Assembly (NCBI GenBank): GCA_025963815.1
Contig: JAOQAA010000645.1
Coordinates: forward strand, 1 to 9,887
Direction of reading: 5' to 3'
DNA length: 9,887 nt
DNA from: Capsulimonas sp.
GTDB taxonomy: Bacteria; Armatimonadota; Armatimonadia; Armatimonadales; Capsulimonadaceae
How positions within the stretch are numbered: position 1 is the first letter of the stretch; every line of letters begins with the position of its first letter. Of this stretch, positions 6,753-9,887 are shown piece by piece. The notes beneath the pieces are model-generated. The model did no database searches, had not been told where the DNA came from, and saw only the letters and a program-made list of their open reading frames with translations. Position numbers and translations under genes: made by a program.

Positions 6753-7943
6753 ATGAAATACATACAGCTCGTCGCGGACGGCATGGCCGATTTGCCGCTG
6801 CTAGAGCTGGACGGCAAGACGCCGATGCAGGCCGCCGTCACTCCTAACTTCGATGCGCTGGCCGACCGCTCCCTGGTGGGCTCCGTGCAGACGATTCCGG
6901 CCGGCATGCGCGCCTCCGGCGACCTTGCCTGGATGAACCTCCTCGGTTACGATCCCAATCAATACTACACCGGCCTCGGCCCGCTCGAAGCCTCCGCGCT
7001 CCGCGTTCCCATGGATCGCAACGATGTCGCCTTCCGCTGCTCCCTCGTGTCTAGTGACGGGGCCATGCTGCTGGATGACACGGGCGGCCACATCACGACC
7101 AAAGAAGGGCAGACGCTGATTGAGCTGATCGACAAGAAGCTCGGCGGCGGCCGCGTCAAGTTTTTTCCGGGCGATGGACACCGGCACGTCATGGGATGGC
7201 GCGACGGCAAGGTCAATATGATGACCACGCCGCCTCGCGACTTCGTCGGGCAGTCGCTGGAGGGCCGTTGGCCCACGGGCGATGGGGAATCGTACCTACA
7301 GCAATTGATGCTGGATTCGCTGGAAATTCTCGACGATCACCCCATCAATCAGCGCCGCCGAGAAGAAGGGAAGGAGCCGGGCAATATGATCTGGCTCTGG
7401 GGACAGGGCCGCCCTCTCTCCATTCCGCTTTTTTTGCAGATGCACGGCAAGACCGGCGCCGTCATTACCGCTCTCAACGCCATGCGCGGCCTTGCCCGCG
7501 CCGCCGGGATGCGCGCAATCGATCTGCCGAGCGCCACAGGCCAGATGGACACGGATTATCTCGGCAAGGCAAACTCCGCGCTGTCCGCGCTCGATACGAT
7601 AGACTTCGTCTTCCTGCATGTCCACTCCCCGGACGAAGCCAGTTATGAGGGCAATCTCGATCATAAGCTGCGCACAATTGAAGACATCGACAAAAAGGTC
7701 GTCAGCACGCTACGCCGGGGCATGGAAAAGCGCGGCGACTACCGCCTGCTGATCGTTCCCAGCCACGCCACTCCCATTGCGCTTAAGACACAAAAAGAAG
7801 GCCCCGTCCCGTTTCTGCTCTACGATTCCACTCGGCCGCACACCCAGTCGCACTACCCATTCGACGAACGGGCGGTCGAAGAGGCGAAAACGCAGGTGGA
7901 GGACGGCACGCAGCTGATAGAGATGCTATTTGGCGAGAAATAG
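6753..7943 (+). CDS. ApgM-family (archaeal-type cofactor-independent phosphoglycerate mutase / proposed homoserine kinase) protein with altered active site
   Basis: The 396 residues match the alkaline-phosphatase-superfamily ApgM proteins from end to end: LVADGMAD (6-13), GKTPMQAAVTPNFDALA (21-37), LLGYDPNQYYTG (63-74), GPLEA (76-80), NMIWLWGQG (211-219), ATGQMDTDYLGKA (261-273) and PVPFLLYDS (351-359). Members either interconvert 2- and 3-phosphoglycerate or have been proposed as homoserine kinases next to hom/thrC. Several residues expected to be catalytic differ. The usual G-S-D nucleophile motif reads A-S-G-D (54-57), so the serine position is G56. The usual TGRG or TGRA reads TGLG (L75), DEAGH reads DEASY (Y298), PDH reads PSH (S337) and the THT histidine is Q347. 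D9, D294 and H338 remain. There is no frameshift or stop. It starts one base after the purC stop and is surely cotranscribed. The fold is certain; the activity is doubtful. Confidence 0.85.
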   Translation: MKYIQLVADGMADLPLLELDGKTPMQAAVTPNFDALADRSLVGSVQTIPAGMRASGDLAWMNLLGYDPNQYYTGLGPLEASALRVPMDRNDVAFRCSLVSSDGAMLLDDTGGHITTKEGQTLIELIDKKLGGGRVKFFPGDGHRHVMGWRDGKVNMMTTPPRDFVGQSLEGRWPTGDGESYLQQLMLDSLEILDDHPINQRRREEGKEPGNMIWLWGQGRPLSIPLFLQMHGKTGAVITALNAMRGLARAAGMRAIDLPSATGQMDTDYLGKANSALSALDTIDFVFLHVHSPDEASYEGNLDHKLRTIEDIDKKVVSTLRRGMEKRGDYRLLIVPSHATPIALKTQKEGPVPFLLYDSTRPHTQSHYPFDERAVEEAKTQVEDGTQLIEMLFGEK

Positions 7944-7997
7944 AGTCGTCCCTAGTCCCCGGCGCTTTCCCTACTTCGGCCTTTCCGTTCCACTGTA

Positions 7998-8092
7998 TTA
8001 GGATGGCCCCTCCGCCCCAATTCAGGGGGACCAGATTTCGGATAACGGCATTTTCCGGGTTCCCCAGAATTGGGGCGGAGGGGCCATCCTAA
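7998..8092. repeat. Palindromic intergenic repeat, family A, copy 2 (complete)
   Basis: Perfect 26-bp inverted arms (7998-8023 and 8067-8092), starting TTAGGATGG and ending CCATCCTAA, extend by a further 8 bp (8025-8032 with 8058-8065, one G-U in plus-strand RNA) after one mismatch, around a 25-nt loop. The copy at 1-74 is clearly related, including in the loop. It lies between the convergent apgM-like gene and pckA and could stop or protect transcripts from both sides, though no U-tract follows. Its last bases supply the pckA stop codon TAG (8089-8091). Discrete symmetrical ends and a second copy suggest a miniature mobile palindromic element, with no transposase in the window. The 54 bp between the apgM-like stop and the element show nothing recognisable. 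Confidence 0.88.
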
Positions 8093-9690
8093 ATCTGTTC
8101 CTCAGGATGGGGATGGGGTCCCGCCCCCGCAATCTCCTCCGCCACGTCTCCAAACTTCTTGAAATTCTCCATGAAACGCATCGCCAATTTTTGCGCCGCC
8201 GCGTCGTACTCGGCTGTGCTGCTCCACGTCTGGCTCGGCTGTAATATCTCATCGGGAACGCCGTCGACGTGTGTCGGGATGGCGAGGCCGAAGATGGGGT
8301 CGGTGACCGTTGGAGCGTCACGCAGGGCGCCGGAGAGGGCGGCGTGGATCATGGCGCGGGTGTAGGTGAGCTTCATGCGGGCGCCGACGCCGTAGGGGCC
8401 GCCGGTCCAGCCGGTGTTGATGAGGTAGCAGACGGCATCGTGCGCGTGCAGGCGCTCGCCAAGCATCTGGGCGTAACGGGCGGGTGGGAGCGGCCAGAAG
8501 GGGGCGCCGAAGCAGGAGCTGAAGTTCGGCTCGGGTTCGGTGACGCCGCGCTCGGTCCCGGCGAGCTTGCTGGTGTAGCCGCTCATGAAGTGGTACATTG
8601 CCTGATCGCGGGTTAAACGCGAGATCGGAGGCAGCACTCCGAAGGCGTCGGCGGTAAGGAAGAAGATCGTGTCGGGGTGGCCACCGACTCCGGGGATCAC
8701 AGCGCTGGGGATGAACTCGACGGGATAGGCCACGCGCGTGTTTTCGGTGAGGGAAACATTGTCATAATCCGCCGTGCGAGTTTCGGGATCGAGGCTGACG
8801 TTTTCCAGCACGGAGCCGAACTTGATCGCATCCCAAATCTGCGGCTCGCCTTCAGCGCTCAGCCGGATGCACTTGGCGTAGCAGCCGCCTTCAAAGTTAA
8901 AGACGCCGCTGTCCGACCAGCCATGTTCGTCATCGCCGATCAGCTTACGATCCGGATCGGCGGAGAGAGTGGTCTTACCGGTGCCGGAAAGGCCGAAGAA
9001 CAGCGAGACGTCGCCGTTTGGCCCGGTGTTGGCCGAACAGTGCATCGGGAAGATGTCCTGCTGAGGCAGTAAGAAGTTCAGGACGGTGAAGATGCTCTTC
9101 TTGATCTCGCCCGCGTACTCCGTGCCGGCGATCAGGCCGATCCGGCTCTCGAAGTTGAGCGTGATGACCGTTTCCGAACGCGTATGGTCCCGGACTGGAT
9201 CGGCATGGAAGCCGGGGAGATCAACCAGTAAGAACTCAGGCGTGAACTCCACGAGTTCTTCTGGAGTGGCCCGAATAAACAATTGGTGCGCGAAGAGGGA
9301 GTGCCAGGCATACTGGGTGACGACGCGGATCGGCAGCCGATACTCGGGCGATGCGCCCGCGAAGCCGTCGAAGACATAAAGTTCCTTGCCGTCAGCGAAC
9401 TCCTCCATCCGGGCGCGGAGGTTCTCGAAGTCTTCAGGCGCGAGGGCTTGATTGACCTTGCCCCAGTCCACGAGATCGCGTGTCGCGGCGTTGTCCACGA
9501 TGAATTTGTCTTGCGGCGAGCGTCCGGTGTACTTGCCGGTCACGGCGCGCAGTGCGCCCTTGTCCGTGACCTGGGCTTCGCCGCGGCTGAGGGCCGCCTC
9601 AAACAAAAGCGGCGCGCTGAGCCGGCTATGCAGCCGGGCGGCGCGCCGCTCCAATGCGGCGAAAAAACGGACCGAAGGTTCCGTGGGCAT
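8089..9690 (-). CDS. pckA: Phosphoenolpyruvate carboxykinase (ATP)
   Basis: This cytoplasmic enzyme decarboxylates and phosphorylates oxaloacetate to PEP with ATP, the entry to gluconeogenesis. The 533 residues are typical of the ATP-dependent class. TGRSP (55-59) holds the oxaloacetate-binding arginine. EIKKSIF (195-201) and H217 in FPMHCSAN match the metal-binding Lys and His. GLSGTGKT (233-240) is the P-loop, IGDDEHGW (251-258) the second kinase motif with the metal-binding Asp, and ENTRVAYP (316-323) another active-site arginine. All are intact. The start at 9690 has AAAGGA 12 nt upstream. The last residues PHPHPEEQI lead into a stop codon that is part of the palindromic repeat at 7998-8092, so the very C-terminus may have been reset by that insertion. 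A sigma-factor gene ends 28 bp upstream on the same strand. Confidence 0.97.
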   Translation of the reverse strand: MPTEPSVRFFAALERRAARLHSRLSAPLLFEAALSRGEAQVTDKGALRAVTGKYTGRSPQDKFIVDNAATRDLVDWGKVNQALAPEDFENLRARMEEFADGKELYVFDGFAGASPEYRLPIRVVTQYAWHSLFAHQLFIRATPEELVEFTPEFLLVDLPGFHADPVRDHTRSETVITLNFESRIGLIAGTEYAGEIKKSIFTVLNFLLPQQDIFPMHCSANTGPNGDVSLFFGLSGTGKTTLSADPDRKLIGDDEHGWSDSGVFNFEGGCYAKCIRLSAEGEPQIWDAIKFGSVLENVSLDPETRTADYDNVSLTENTRVAYPVEFIPSAVIPGVGGHPDTIFFLTADAFGVLPPISRLTRDQAMYHFMSGYTSKLAGTERGVTEPEPNFSSCFGAPFWPLPPARYAQMLGERLHAHDAVCYLINTGWTGGPYGVGARMKLTYTRAMIHAALSGALRDAPTVTDPIFGLAIPTHVDGVPDEILQPSQTWSSTAEYDAAAQKLAMRFMENFKKFGDVAEEIAGAGPHPHPEEQI

Positions 9691-9702
9691 TGTGTGTCGA
9701 TA

Positions 9703-9708
9703 TCCTTT
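9703..9708 (-). promoter_or_regulatory. Shine-Dalgarno of pckA
   Basis: AAAGGA on the minus strand lies 12 nt before the pckA ATG, in the 28-bp gap after the sigma-factor stop. The spacing is on the long side. No room is left for a normal promoter in the gap, which fits cotranscription with the sigma-factor gene. Confidence 0.45.
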
Positions 9709-9718
9709 GTGGGACGTG

Positions 9719-9887
9719 TCAGCTGGACTCCGCCGCGTTCATAAAGCGCTTCAATTGCTGGAGGGCGCGGTTTTGCAGGCGAGAGACGTGCATTTGAGAG
9801 ATGTTCAATTGCTTGGCGACTTCGGCCTGGGACATATCCTTGAAGAAGCGATGCACGATGATTGCTCGCTCGCGCGGGTCCAGGCAC
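9719..9887 (-). CDS. Sigma-70 family sigma factor, SigB/SigF-like, region 4 (partial, 5' end outside window)
   Basis: Only the last 55 residues are in the window. They read as sigma region 4.2, the helix-turn-helix that contacts the -35 box: [14 protein letters not shown], then [26 protein letters not shown], ending [10 protein letters not shown] and TGA at 9721-9719. The ISQMHVSRL recognition helix is characteristic of the SigB/SigF/SigG group (general stress or sporulation) and not of the housekeeping factor, which has an R-T-L/R-E-R-V-R pattern. This assignment rests on family knowledge and a short fragment. In this group activity is usually set by an anti-sigma factor, and such a gene might lie upstream outside the window. 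A different frame also open across this stretch is a shadow. pckA follows after 28 bp and is probably in the same operon. Confidence 0.88.
   Translation of the reverse strand, partial: CLDPRERAIIVHRFFKDMSQAEVAKQLNISQMHVSRLQNRALQQLKRFMNAAESS

Noticed and set aside
9540..9887. Minus-strand frame of 115 residues covering the sigma-factor region
   Set aside because: The sigma region 4 sequence is read in another frame ending at 9719; this frame also overlaps the pckA N-terminus and resembles no protein.
1..9887. CRISPR array, tRNA or rRNA genes, prophage or defence system
   Set aside because: No regularly spaced direct repeats, no tRNA cloverleaf or rRNA sequence was noticed, and all gene-sized frames are accounted for by metabolic or housekeeping families.

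Overview
This GC-rich bacterial chromosome window has the look of a housekeeping region. It holds ten protein-coding genes (one cut by the window end), no RNA genes and no phage or plasmid genes. The gene set is a two-domain PheA with ACT domain, an ATP-type PEP carboxykinase, a yeast-like SAICAR synthase, an archaeal-type phosphoglycerate-mutase-family protein and a SigB/SigF-type sigma factor. Together with abundant palindromic intergenic repeats, it suggests a deep-branching, free-living lineage such as Armatimonadota or Chloroflexota. That placement is an inference and is weak.

Layout. Positions 1-74 are the right part of a palindromic repeat. Gene pheA (minus strand, 112-1179) makes chorismate mutase/prephenate dehydratase. 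It diverges from accB (biotin carboxyl carrier protein, TTG start at 1364), which has a good extended -10 promoter at 1244-1272. accB overlaps hom (homoserine dehydrogenase, GTG start at 1834) by 4 nt, so the two are probably translationally coupled. A 172-bp structured repeat with perfect 32-bp arms (3183-3354) follows hom. Next come a flavin-reductase-like gene (3415-4017) and a 126-bp repeat of nested hairpins (4022-4147) whose right end supplies the ribosome binding site of thrC. thrC, lepB, purC and an apgM-family gene (4154-7943) then run in one direction with short gaps and look like one operon. A second copy of the first palindromic repeat (7998-8092) separates them from the convergent pckA (minus, 8089-9690) and provides pckA's stop codon. 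A partial sigma-factor gene (minus, 9719-9887) sits 28 bp upstream of pckA and probably shares its transcript.

How the genes fit together. hom and thrC are the entry and final steps of the homoserine-to-threonine branch. No ThrB-type homoserine kinase is present here. An apgM-family gene, a family previously proposed to include alternative homoserine kinases, ends the thrC operon. This protein is unusual: four of the seven metal ligands expected for the family, including the nucleophilic serine, appear to be replaced although the rest of the fold is well conserved. pheA, purC and accB serve phenylalanine, purine and fatty acid synthesis, pckA gluconeogenesis, and lepB protein export.

The main points for a second look are the degenerate ApgM-like protein, the palindromic repeats that have become part of gene ends and starts, the structured element at 3183-3354, and the altered phenylalanine-binding motif in the PheA ACT domain.
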